This document shows, piece after piece, positions 26,121 through 33,968 of a stretch of DNA of 64,000 bases. A program made the position numbers and the translations under genes. The notes beneath the pieces are model-generated. The model had not been told where the DNA came from, ran no database searches, and saw only the letters and a list, made by a program, of their open reading frames with translations. This DNA is from Nesterenkonia sp. E16_10 (GTDB lineage: Bacteria > Actinomycetota > Actinomycetes > Actinomycetales > Micrococcaceae): positions 77,535 through 141,534 of the forward strand of contig NZ_JADPSA010000002.1 of assembly GCF_017347085.1 (NCBI RefSeq), written 5' to 3'. Each line of letters begins with the position of its first letter. Positions within the stretch are counted from its first letter, which is position 1.

Positions 26121-27791
26121 TCAGCGGGAGGTGCGCAGGATCGTCACGGCGGCGGCCCGCGCGTCGGGCACCACCCGGGCCAGCCCGGTGCCAGCGAACC
26201 AGGCCCCGATCATGTGCAGCCCAGGCCGTCGCTCCCCCGCGGGCTGCACTGCGGTGGTCTCCTTGGCCGGCGACGCGGCCGAGGCCTCGGTGAGGCGTTC
26301 GCGCAGCGCGGTGATCCGTTCGGCGTGCCCGGCGGAGCTCTGCGGCAGCGCCTTGCGCCAGCGGATCACGCTGGCCTCGAGGATCTGGTCCGCCTCGATG
26401 GGGATCCCGAAGAGTGCGCCGACGTCGGCCGCTGCGGCGTCGAGCAGCTGCTCGTCGCTGGACTCCGCGCCCAGCGCCTCCTGGTGCCGCGGCCCGACCC
26501 GTCCGTAGGACAGGCGCACCACGTGGTGGCCGGGCCCGTGGGCGTGGGTCACGGCGGTGTCCGCCCATTCCCATTTGGAGCTGATGTGCGTCATCGCCTT
26601 GGCCGCGATGTCTTCCACCTGCGGCGCCACCAGCACCCCGGTGCCGCGCGGGTGGTCATCGAGCTCCGGGGCGTCGAGGATCATCGAGACCAGGGCGACG
26701 CCGCGGTCCTGCGCGGCGGCCTGCTGCTCCGGCCCGGCGGCCTCCGGCAGACCACCCGGGGCCTCCTGAGCACCATCGGGGGTCAGGCCGGTGAGGTCCA
26801 GTCCACTGAGGTCGACCACGGATCCGACCAGCTGCACCGCGGCGGGGGCGTCCAGGGCGAGGATCACATGATCCGGGTCCTCGCCGGTGATCAGCGCGGC
26901 CAGGTCGGTGACCTCGGTGTTGAGCCGGATCTCCACGCCGAGCTGGACCAGCTCCGCCTCCAGGGCGCCGACCAACCGGTTGAGCCCGCCGTGCAGCGAG
27001 TTCACCGCGGAGCCGGGCGGGGCCTTGGACTTCACCAGGGCCACGGCCCGGGCCAGCGAGCCCTCGCGCAGCATCGCCTCGAAGAGTCCGGGGGCGGCGT
27101 TGTTCATGTCCAGGTCATCCGGGTCGGCCGAATGCACCCCGGAGACGATCGGGGTGACCAGCCGGTCCAGCACGGCCTGGCCCATCCGGTCCCGGACCAC
27201 CTCGCCCAGCGTGATCTGCCCGGATCGGGCGGCCTCGGCCTGCACCCAGGGCTCCATGGAGGCGGTGAGGTCCTGCGCGGCGCGGCGCGCCTCGGCCTCG
27301 CCCAGGATCGCCACAACATCCGGGGCCATCGGATCGGCGGGGATGCCCAAGATCCCGGTGGCCGGCAGCGGGGCCGCCAGATCCGGCAGCTGCAGCCAGG
27401 CCGCGGAGTGCTGCGGAGCCACCACCTGTTCGTGGAGACCCAGTTCCTGCAGCAGCTTCGGCACCACCGGGGAGCGGGTCGCGAAGGCCTCGGCTCCGGC
27501 GTCGTAGGCGACCCCGCCCATCTCGTGGGCTCCGATCGCCCCGCCCAGCCGGTCTCCGGCCTCGTAGAGCGTCACCGTGGCTCCGGCGCGGGCCAGATCC
27601 CAGGCGGCGATCAGCCCGGCGATGCCTCCGCCGACCACGGCGACATGCGGCAGCCCGCCCGGCAAGCCTGCCGGGGCGCCTGCCGGGGCGTTGGTCGGCA
27701 AGCCTTCGGGGGCGTCGATCGGGGCGCCTGCCGGGACTCTGGTCGGCGAGCCTGCCGGGACGTCGATCGGGACATTGGTCGGGACGTTCAT
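26121..27791 (-). CDS. cgoX: Coproporphyrinogen III oxidase (HemY/CgoX type)
   Basis: 556 residues, an FAD protein that oxidises coproporphyrinogen III to coproporphyrin III before iron insertion. The FAD site is VAVVGGGIAGLIAAWDLARA (about residues 50-69), followed by TLYEAGDRLGGAIG and GVAYDAGAEAF. The C-terminus has GAWFAGTGLARVVPDARAAA, matching the second FAD-contacting motif of this amine-oxidase-like family. Residues 3-50 are an unusual run of four-residue units of the form xPxx, encoded by 12-bp tandem repeats; the normal fold would start near residue 49. The gene begins 11 nt after hemE with no clear ribosome site, suggesting coupling or a different real start. Confidence 0.92.
   Translation of the reverse strand: MNVPTNVPIDVPAGSPTRVPAGAPIDAPEGLPTNAPAGAPAGLPGGLPHVAVVGGGIAGLIAAWDLARAGATVTLYEAGDRLGGAIGAHEMGGVAYDAGAEAFATRSPVVPKLLQELGLHEQVVAPQHSAAWLQLPDLAAPLPATGILGIPADPMAPDVVAILGEAEARRAAQDLTASMEPWVQAEAARSGQITLGEVVRDRMGQAVLDRLVTPIVSGVHSADPDDLDMNNAAPGLFEAMLREGSLARAVALVKSKAPPGSAVNSLHGGLNRLVGALEAELVQLGVEIRLNTEVTDLAALITGEDPDHVILALDAPAAVQLVGSVVDLSGLDLTGLTPDGAQEAPGGLPEAAGPEQQAAAQDRGVALVSMILDAPELDDHPRGTGVLVAPQVEDIAAKAMTHISSKWEWADTAVTHAHGPGHHVVRLSYGRVGPRHQEALGAESSDEQLLDAAAADVGALFGIPIEADQILEASVIRWRKALPQSSAGHAERITALRERLTEASAASPAKETTAVQPAGERRPGLHMIGAWFAGTGLARVVPDARAAAVTILRTSR
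27642..27785 (-). repeat. 12-bp tandem repeat array encoding the CgoX N-terminus
   Basis: Twelve consecutive 12-bp units, each giving one four-residue block (VPTN, VPID, VPAG, SPTR, VPAG, APID, APEG, LPTN, APAG, APAG, LPGG, LPHV). On the plus strand several units are exact or near-exact copies of CCTGCCGGGGCG, TCGATCGGGGCG or TTGGTCGGGACG. Copy-number change would keep the reading frame because the unit is a multiple of 3. Confidence 0.85.
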
Positions 27792-27802
27792 CCAGGCAGC
27801 AC

Positions 27803-29023
27803 TCAGTCCCTGTAGCCGATCTCGTGGATCAGGCTGACCACACGGGTGAGCACCTCCGGGTCGGTCTCCGGAGGCACCCCGTGGCCGAGGTTGAGCACGT
27901 GCCCCGCCGCGCCGGAGCCGGCCGCGATGATCTCGCGGACATGCTTCTCCAGCGTGGGCCAGTCCGCTGACAGCAGCGCCGGGTCGATATTGCCCTGCAG
28001 CGGGGTCTCGGCCCCGACCCGGCGGGTGGCCTCTGCCAGGTTAAGCCGGTAGTCCACGCCGACGACGTCGGCGCCGGCCGCGCGCAGCAGGTCCAGGATC
28101 TCCCCGGTGCCGGTGCCGAAGTGGATCAGCGGGGCGGTGACCCGGTGGCCCTCGGGCGTGGTGCCTCCGAGGTCCTTGACGTGGGTGAAGGCTTCGGCGG
28201 AGTGGCGCAGCACGTGCCGGGCGTAGTCCTCGCGGCTCAGCGAGCCGGCCCAGGAGTCGAAGAGCTGCGCGGCGGAGGCGCCGGCCATCAGCTGGGCGCG
28301 CATGAACCGGCCGGAGACCTCGGCCGCCCAGGAGGCCAGGGCGTGCCAGGTCTCGGGATCCGCGTGCATCATGGTGCGCGGGCCGAGGTGGTCCCGGGAG
28401 GGCCTGCCCTCCACCATGTAGGCGGCCAGGGTGAACGGGGCGCCGGCGAAGCCGATCAGCGGGGTGGAGCCCAGCTCGGCCACGGTGCGCCTGACCGCCT
28501 CGGTGATCGGCGCGAAGGCGGCGTCGTCGAGCGTGGGCAGCGCCTCGACGTCGGCGCGGGTGCGCACCGGGGAGCCCAGCACCGGGCCGACCCCGGGCTG
28601 GATCTCGACGTCGATCCCGGCCAGGCGCAGCGGGATGACGATGTCGGAGAAGAAGATCGCCGCGTCCACGTCGTGTCGGCGCACCGGCTGCAGCGTGATC
28701 TCGGAGGCCAGCGCCGGATCCAGGCAGCTGTCCAGCATCGTGGTGCCCTCGCGCAGCGCCCGGTACTCGGGCAGGGAACGGCCCGCCTGGCGCATGAACC
28801 ACACCGGGCGGCGGTGCGGACGTGTGATCTCTCCCGCACTGTTACGTCCGCCGCGATACTGGTTCAGCAATGCAGAGTCGGCGGTGAGCCCGGTGAGCAG
28901 CGGGTGGTCCTGCGGCAGCTGCGCCGTGGAAGCCTGGGAACGTACGGCTGCCCGCGGGATGGCGGTCACGGAGCCGGTGGCCGGAGAGGACGCGGCCATG
29001 CCGGCGAAAGATCCAGAAGTCAT
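27803..29023 (-). CDS. hemE: Uroporphyrinogen decarboxylase
   Basis: 406 residues. It decarboxylates uroporphyrinogen III to coproporphyrinogen III. Signatures: RRPVWFMRQAGRSLPEYRAL (about residue 65), DAAIFFSDIVIPLRLAGIDV, LIGFAGAPFTLAAYMVEG and VLNLGHGVPPETDPE. The first ~55 residues are a poorly conserved Ala/Ser/Thr-rich extension. Start ATG 29023 (MTSGSFAG) is preferred, since GTGGAGA lies 9 nt upstream; ATG 29032 overlaps that site. It leads the minus-strand block hemE-cgoX-chdC-cpfC-hemC and is divergent from hemA with about 59 nt between, so both promoters must share a very short region. Confidence 0.95.
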   Translation of the reverse strand: MTSGSFAGMAASSPATGSVTAIPRAAVRSQASTAQLPQDHPLLTGLTADSALLNQYRGGRNSAGEITRPHRRPVWFMRQAGRSLPEYRALREGTTMLDSCLDPALASEITLQPVRRHDVDAAIFFSDIVIPLRLAGIDVEIQPGVGPVLGSPVRTRADVEALPTLDDAAFAPITEAVRRTVAELGSTPLIGFAGAPFTLAAYMVEGRPSRDHLGPRTMMHADPETWHALASWAAEVSGRFMRAQLMAGASAAQLFDSWAGSLSREDYARHVLRHSAEAFTHVKDLGGTTPEGHRVTAPLIHFGTGTGEILDLLRAAGADVVGVDYRLNLAEATRRVGAETPLQGNIDPALLSADWPTLEKHVREIIAAGSGAAGHVLNLGHGVPPETDPEVLTRVVSLIHEIGYRD

Positions 29024-29066
29024 ATGCCACATTCTCCACTTTTCCGCGGCACAGTTCGACCCGCTG

Positions 29067-29072
29067 TAGAAT
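29067..29072 (+). promoter_or_regulatory. Possible -10 element for hemA
   Basis: TAGAAT lies 10 nt before the GTG start of hemA. That spacing would put transcription start at or within a few bases of the start codon, so hemA may be leaderless or nearly so. No clear -35 element is present 16-18 bp upstream. Confidence 0.35.
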
Positions 29073-29082
29073 CAATGACGTC

Positions 29083-30546
29083 GTGGTACTTATTTCTCTC
29101 GTTGCCACCCACTCGGAGCTGGACCTCGAGACGGTGGGCACTCTCAGCGCAGGAGCGGCCGAGCTGGCCGGGTCCGTGCACATGCCTGCCGTGACGCTGG
29201 CCACCTGTAACCGGATGGAGATCTACGCCGAGTCCGTCGGTGGATCCCATGATGATGTCCAGAGCACCCGGGAGCGGCTGCTCGATGTCGTGGCCGAGAC
29301 CTCCGGGCTGGACCGTGAGCTGGTCGGGCGCTCCTTCCGCACCCTGGTGGAGGACGACGCCGTCTCGCACCTCTTCGAGGTCGGTGCCGGTCTGGACTCC
29401 GCGGTCATCGGTGAGCGCGAGATCGCGGGCCAGGTGCGCAAGTCCCTGGCCGACGCCCAGCACGCCGGCACCATCTCCGGAAGCCTGACCAAACTCTTCG
29501 AGACCGCCTCGCGGACCGCCAAGGACGTCGGCACCCGCACCGCGCTGGGCTCCCGCGGACGCTCCATCGTCTCGGTGGCCCTGGATATCGCCGGGGACAT
29601 GCGCGGCGACGGCCCCGCCTTCTTCCCCGGTGCCAAGGTCGTGCTGATCGGCACCGGGGCCTATTCCGGGACCTCGCTGGCCCAGCTGGTCGAGCGTGGG
29701 GTCACCGATATCGGGGTCTTCTCCGGCTCCGGGCGCGCCGAGGACTTCGTGGCCGAACGCGCCGGCGGTGCCCGGGCGCTGCAGATGCAGGAACTCCCCG
29801 CCGCCTTCCGCGAGGCCGATGTGATCATCGGCTGCTCCGGCGGCAATCGCCGGATCACCGCCAAAGAGGTCGAGAACCTGGCCGGACTCACCGGGGACGC
29901 CGCCCGGCTGAAGCCGCTGACCGTCATCGATCTCGCCCTCTCCCATGACTTCGATCCCGACGTCGCAGAACTCGCTGGGGTGGATCTGATCACCCTGGAA
30001 TCGGTGAAGATGGCCGCTCCCGGAGAGACCGAGGACTCGGTGCAGGAGGCGCGCGACGTCGTGCGCTCGGCGGTGGAGAGCTACCTCACCGAACGTCGCG
30101 AGCGCACCGCTGATGACGCCATCGTCGCGCTGCGCCGGCACACCCAGTCGCTGCTGGACGAGGAGATGGACCGGGTCCGCAGGCAGCACGGCTGCACCGG
30201 AGCCACCGAGGAGGTGGAGTTCGCGGTGCGCCGGATCGTGCGCAAGATGTTGCACACCCCCACGGTGCGGGCCCGTGAGATGGCCGCCGCAGGGCGCACC
30301 GAGGATTACGTGCGTGCGCTCCAGGACCTGCATGGCATCGAGGTCACGGCGCGCGAAGAGACCACCCGCACCTCCCCGGCGAAGCGTCGGCGCGCCGAGG
30401 AGTTCTCCGCCGCGGAGCTCGCCCAGATGGCCAGCTACCTCACCAAGGTCCCCGCCGGCGGGTTCTGTCAGCATCACCGCCCCGGCGAGTTCGCGATCGA
30501 ACGCATCGACGCCGTGCGCGACCTCGACATCCGCCGCGCCGGCTGA
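29083..30546 (+). CDS. hemA: Glutamyl-tRNA reductase
   Basis: 487 residues. It reduces glutamyl-tRNA(Glu) to glutamate-1-semialdehyde, the first committed step of heme synthesis. The catalytic Cys42 sits in TLATCNRMEIYAE. Other features are SAVIGEREIAGQVRKSLADA (about residue 106), the NADPH-binding VVLIGTGAYSGTSLAQL (about 187-203) and the C-terminal dimerisation helix region. Start is GTG 29083 (MVLISLVATHSELDL), in agreement with family N-termini; no ribosome site is seen. Divergent from hemE. The C-terminus is somewhat extended, with Lys/Arg-rich KRRRAEEF and a final GGFCQHHR. Confidence 0.95.
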   Translation: MVLISLVATHSELDLETVGTLSAGAAELAGSVHMPAVTLATCNRMEIYAESVGGSHDDVQSTRERLLDVVAETSGLDRELVGRSFRTLVEDDAVSHLFEVGAGLDSAVIGEREIAGQVRKSLADAQHAGTISGSLTKLFETASRTAKDVGTRTALGSRGRSIVSVALDIAGDMRGDGPAFFPGAKVVLIGTGAYSGTSLAQLVERGVTDIGVFSGSGRAEDFVAERAGGARALQMQELPAAFREADVIIGCSGGNRRITAKEVENLAGLTGDAARLKPLTVIDLALSHDFDPDVAELAGVDLITLESVKMAAPGETEDSVQEARDVVRSAVESYLTERRERTADDAIVALRRHTQSLLDEEMDRVRRQHGCTGATEEVEFAVRRIVRKMLHTPTVRAREMAAAGRTEDYVRALQDLHGIEVTAREETTRTSPAKRRRAEEFSAAELAQMASYLTKVPAGGFCQHHRPGEFAIERIDAVRDLDIRRAG

Positions 30547-30551
30547 GCCGG

Positions 30552-30652
30552 CCCCTCCCCCGAAGCAGAAAAATCGTAGACCTGTGGGTTTGTCGTAGAG
30601 CTCAAGCCCTACGATTCACCCCAGGTCTACGATTTTTCATGCCCGAGAGGGG
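30552..30652. terminator. Nested palindrome between convergent hemA and osmoprotectant genes
   Basis: AAAAATCGTAGACCTG (30569-30584) and CAGGTCTACGATTTTT (30622-30637) are exact 16-bp inverted repeats. Inside them TCGTAG (30593-30598) pairs with CTACGA (30609-30614). Outside them CCCCTC (30552-30557) pairs with GAGGGG (30647-30652). The A5/T5 ends give a T tract on both strands, as expected for a bidirectional intrinsic terminator serving hemA and the binding-protein gene. The TCGTAG heptamer-like element occurs twice per strand, so a dispersed repeat or protein site is also possible. Confidence 0.75.
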
Positions 30653-30669
30653 ATCTCCTCCGGGTCAGG

Positions 30670-31575
30670 TCAGTCCAGGCCCTGTTCGCTGAGCCAGTCG
30701 GCGGCGACGTCGGAGGCATCGGCCTGCTCGTCGACGCTCTGGGTGTTCAGCGAGATCAGCTCTTCGCTGGTCAGCGCGGCGTTGACCTCGTCGAGCACCG
30801 CGGCTGCGGCCTCGTCGACCCGTTCGGAGACCACCGGGAGCACGTTCTGCGGGAGCACCAGCTCCTCGGGATCCTCAAGCACCACGAGGTTCTCGGTCTC
30901 GATGTTCGGATCGGCGCTGTAGATGTCGGCGACCTCCACGTCCCCGCTCACCAGCGCGTCCACGGTCAGCGGCCCGCCGGAGTCCTGCACCGTGACCACG
31001 CTGATCTCCACGCCGTAGACGTCCTGGAGCCCTTCGGGGCCATAGGGGCGGGTCTCGAACTCGGAGTTCGCCGCGATGCGCAGATCTTCGATCCCGGCCA
31101 GGTCGGAGATCTCGGTGAGGTCGTTCTCCTCGGCGAACTCGGCGGTGACCACGAAGCTGTCCTGGTCGGTGGCCTCGGCGGGTTCCAGCACCCGCAGGCC
31201 CTCGGGCAGGGTCTCCTCCAGCGCGGCGGTGATCTCCTCCAGGGTCGCCGCCTCGGCCTCCTCGTCGTAGTACTGCAGGAAGTTGCCCGCGTACTCGGGG
31301 AAGATGTCGATGGCCCCGGATTCGATCTCCGAGACGTAGACCTCGCGCTGGCCGATGTCGAACTCTCGTTCCACCTCGATGCCCTCGGCCTCCAGCGCCT
31401 GGGCGTAGAGCTCCGCGATGATCGTGTTCGAGTAGTACTGCTGGGATCCGATCACCAGGGCCTCGCCCTGCTCAGCCTCTGCGTCATCGCCGTCGGCGAG
31501 CGGGTCTCCGCCGCCGCAGCTGCTCAGTGCCAGAGCGGCGATCGTTCCTGTGACCAAAAGTCCGGTGGTCTTCAT
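30670..31575 (-). CDS. Osmoprotectant (betaine/choline-type) ABC transporter binding lipoprotein
   Basis: 301 residues. Signal peptide with lipobox ALSSCGGG (Cys about 20) for membrane anchoring outside the cell. The mature part belongs to the OpuAC/OsmoF/ProX-like group: VIGSQQYYSNTIIAELYAQA, then GAIDIFPEYAGNFLQYY and LPQNVLPVVSERV. These proteins bind quaternary amines such as glycine betaine, carnitine or choline. The binding-site aromatics cannot be assigned with certainty. It is the last gene of the four-gene importer operon, 94 nt after the second permease, with an AGAGGA ribosome site. Probably osmotically controlled, though no promoter is evident here. Confidence 0.85.
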   Translation of the reverse strand: MKTTGLLVTGTIAALALSSCGGGDPLADGDDAEAEQGEALVIGSQQYYSNTIIAELYAQALEAEGIEVEREFDIGQREVYVSEIESGAIDIFPEYAGNFLQYYDEEAEAATLEEITAALEETLPEGLRVLEPAEATDQDSFVVTAEFAEENDLTEISDLAGIEDLRIAANSEFETRPYGPEGLQDVYGVEISVVTVQDSGGPLTVDALVSGDVEVADIYSADPNIETENLVVLEDPEELVLPQNVLPVVSERVDEAAAAVLDEVNAALTSEELISLNTQSVDEQADASDVAADWLSEQGLD

Positions 31576-31669
31576 AGTCGTCCTCTTTCTCTCGGCAGCT
31601 CCGACTTCGGCGGCAACTTGTCCTCGGGAGAAATCTTCGCAGAAACTTCAGCTCTCTGACGGAGTGTGA

Positions 31670-32398
31670 TCAGTTCGCAGTCATATTCGCCCGGACTCTG
31701 CGCGAACGAGTGCCGGTGCTGGGGGCCTTTCCCGGCCCGGCAAGTCCAGGGACCCGGCGCAGCAGCCGCTGGGTGAGTCCAAAGGCGGTGTCCACCAGGA
31801 TCGCGAGCAGGATCACCACCAGTGAGGCGCCGAGCATCACCGAATAGTCGTAGGTCTGCAGCCCCAGGAACAGCTGCCGTCCGAGCCCTCCGGCACCGAC
31901 ATAGGCGGCGAGCGTCGCGGTGGCGATGATCTGCAGCGCGGCGAGCCGCAGACCGCTCAAGATCAGCGGCAGGCCCAGCGGGATCTCCACCCGGGTGAGG
32001 ACCTGCCAGCCGTTCATCCCCTGGGCGCGGGCGGCGTCCACGGTGGCCTGGTTCACCGATTCCACCCCGGCGTAGGCGCCGGCCAGCACCGAGGGTGCCG
32101 CCAGGACCACCAGCGCCACCATGGGTGCCGTGAGCCCGATGCCGGTGACCAGCGCCACCAGGGTCAGCAGGCCCAGCGTGGGCAGCGCGCGGGCCGCGCC
32201 GGTGGCCACGATCGCGATGCCGCGGCCCTTGCGGGTGTGCCCGATCGCCAGGCCCAGCGGCAGCGCGATCACCGCAGAGATGCCCAGCGCGATCAGCGTG
32301 TAGGCGAGATGCTCCAGGGAGCGCACCCAGAGCCCGCCGGGTCCGGTCCAGGCGTCAGCGGTGAGCAGCCAGTTCAGCGCCTCGAGGATGTTGCTCAT
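31670..32398 (-). CDS. Osmoprotectant ABC transporter permease
   Basis: 242 residues, about five to six membrane helices. The ABC-2-importer EAA region reads VDAARAQGMNGWQVLTRVEI with the following LPLILSGLRLAALQIIATAT, typical of OpuBB/OpuBD permeases of quaternary-amine importers. It overlaps the preceding permease gene by 4 nt, so the two permeases are made in a coupled way and probably form a heterodimer. The C-terminus is Arg-rich and cytoplasmic. Confidence 0.88.
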   Translation of the reverse strand: MSNILEALNWLLTADAWTGPGGLWVRSLEHLAYTLIALGISAVIALPLGLAIGHTRKGRGIAIVATGAARALPTLGLLTLVALVTGIGLTAPMVALVVLAAPSVLAGAYAGVESVNQATVDAARAQGMNGWQVLTRVEIPLGLPLILSGLRLAALQIIATATLAAYVGAGGLGRQLFLGLQTYDYSVMLGASLVVILLAILVDTAFGLTQRLLRRVPGLAGPGKAPSTGTRSRRVRANMTAN

Positions 32399-33072
32399 GC
32401 CGCGACCTCCCGAGACCGGGCCAGCAGCGGACGACGACGACGGGTCTGCTGCCAGGGCATCAGCATCCGCCCGGCCAGGACCAGCAGCAGGTCACAGATC
32501 AGCGCGAGCACCACGGTCATCAGGATCCCGGCCACGATGGAGCCGATGATGTCCCGGGCGAACCCGTCGGTGAACAGCGAGCCCAGCGAGCTGACCCCGA
32601 GCACGGCGCTGACCGAGACCAGGCTGATCGAGCTCACGCAGACCACGCGCACCCCGGCGAGCAGGGCGGGACCGGCGAGCGGGAGCTCCACGGTGAAGAA
32701 GCGTCCGACCCCGGAGAACCCGATCGCGGTGGCGGAGGTGCGCACGTCGTCGGTGACCGCGTCCAGCGCTTCTGCGGCGGAGCGCACCATCAGGGCCAGG
32801 CCGAAGATCGAGAGCGCGATGACCACGTTGAGCGGGTCGCGCACCGAGGTGCCGATCAGCGCGGGCAGCAGGATGAACAGCGGCAGCGAGGGCACCGCGT
32901 AGAGCAGCCCGGTGCCGGTGAGCACCGGTTCGCGCAGCACCCGCACTCGGTTCGCGCCCCAGGCCAGCGGGATCGAGAGCACGAACGCGATGATCACCGC
33001 GGGCAGGCTCAGCGCCAGGTGCGCCAGGGTCAGCTCCCCGATCCGCGGGAGGTTGTCCAGGATCCAGGTCAT
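32395..33072 (-). CDS. Osmoprotectant ABC transporter permease
   Basis: 225 residues, about five to six hydrophobic segments, same family as its neighbour. N-terminal HLALSLPAVIIAFVLSIPLA and the EAA-type ALDAVTDDVRTSATAIGFSG region are typical of OpuB permeases. Overlaps the ATPase gene upstream and the second permease downstream, each by 4 nt, giving a tightly coupled importer operon. Confidence 0.88.
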   Translation of the reverse strand: MTWILDNLPRIGELTLAHLALSLPAVIIAFVLSIPLAWGANRVRVLREPVLTGTGLLYAVPSLPLFILLPALIGTSVRDPLNVVIALSIFGLALMVRSAAEALDAVTDDVRTSATAIGFSGVGRFFTVELPLAGPALLAGVRVVCVSSISLVSVSAVLGVSSLGSLFTDGFARDIIGSIVAGILMTVVLALICDLLLVLAGRMLMPWQQTRRRRPLLARSREVAA

Positions 33073-33968
33073 GGGTGCTGGGAAGGGTTGGTCTGGTCAG
33101 CGTTGGTCTGGTCAGCGCTGGTCCGGACGCCGTTGGATCGTGCAGGCTCGGGCTGGGAGTCCACCAGGCCCAGGGGCCGGCCCTGGGCGTCGGAGATCAG
33201 CCAGCCGCCGTCGTCGGCCGTGGCCGCGGTGAGTGACCGCCGGCCCGAGTCCAGGCCCAGGAAGCGGGAGACGAACTCGTCCTGCTGGTTCTGCACCAGC
33301 TCGGCCGGGGTGCCCGCCGCGGCGACCTCGCCGCCGGCCTTGAGCACCACGATCTGGTCCCCCAGGGTCAGCGCCTCGTCGATGTCGTGGGTGACGAAGA
33401 TGATGGTCTTCTTCAGCTCCGCCTGGACCCGGGAGAGCTCGCGCTGCAGCTCCACGCGCACCAGCGGGTCCACGGCGCCGAAGGGCTCGTCCATGAGCAG
33501 GATGTTGGGGTCGCTGGCGAGTCCGCGGGCGACGCCGACGCGCTGCTGCTGGCCGCCGGAGAGCTGGCCCGGGTAGCGCACGCCGAGCGAGGCGTCGAGG
33601 CCGACCACCTCCATCAGCTCGTAGCCGCGGGCCCGGGCGTCGGCGCGGGAGGCGCCGTTGAGCCGGGGCACGGTGGCGATGTTGTCGATGACCCGGCGGT
33701 GCGGCAGCAGCCCGGAATGCTGCATCACGTAGCCGATGCGGCGGCGCAGCGCGACCGGTTCGGCCTGGGCCACGTCTTCATCATCGATGAGCACAGCGCC
33801 GGTGCTGGGTTCCACCATCCGGTTGACCATGCGCAGCAGCGTGGTCTTCCCGCAGCCGGAGGAGCCCAGGAGCACCGTGGTGGTGTGCGAGGGCACGGTG
33901 AGGCTGAAGTCCTGGACCGCAGCGGTCCCGTCCGGGTAGGTCTTGGTGACCTGCCGAAATTCAATCAT
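33069..33968 (-). CDS. Osmoprotectant ABC transporter ATP-binding protein
   Basis: 299 residues. Walker A LLGSSGCGKTTLLRMVN, signature QLSGGQQQRVGVARGLASD, Walker B ILLMDEPFGAVD and switch His IIFVTHDIDEAL are all intact. The order and similarity match OpuA/OpuCA ATPases. The C-terminus after residue ~240 (LDSGRRSLTAATADDGGWLI) looks like a CBS-derived or remnant regulatory tail, followed by a degenerate repeat of ADQTNADQTN. Start is ATG 33968 (MIEFRQVTKTYPDG), overlapping the methyltransferase stop by 4 nt (ATGA). A longer reading of the frame would only translate the methyltransferase gene in another frame. Confidence 0.92.
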   Translation of the reverse strand: MIEFRQVTKTYPDGTAAVQDFSLTVPSHTTTVLLGSSGCGKTTLLRMVNRMVEPSTGAVLIDDEDVAQAEPVALRRRIGYVMQHSGLLPHRRVIDNIATVPRLNGASRADARARGYELMEVVGLDASLGVRYPGQLSGGQQQRVGVARGLASDPNILLMDEPFGAVDPLVRVELQRELSRVQAELKKTIIFVTHDIDEALTLGDQIVVLKAGGEVAAAGTPAELVQNQQDEFVSRFLGLDSGRRSLTAATADDGGWLISDAQGRPLGLVDSQPEPARSNGVRTSADQTNADQTNPSQHP

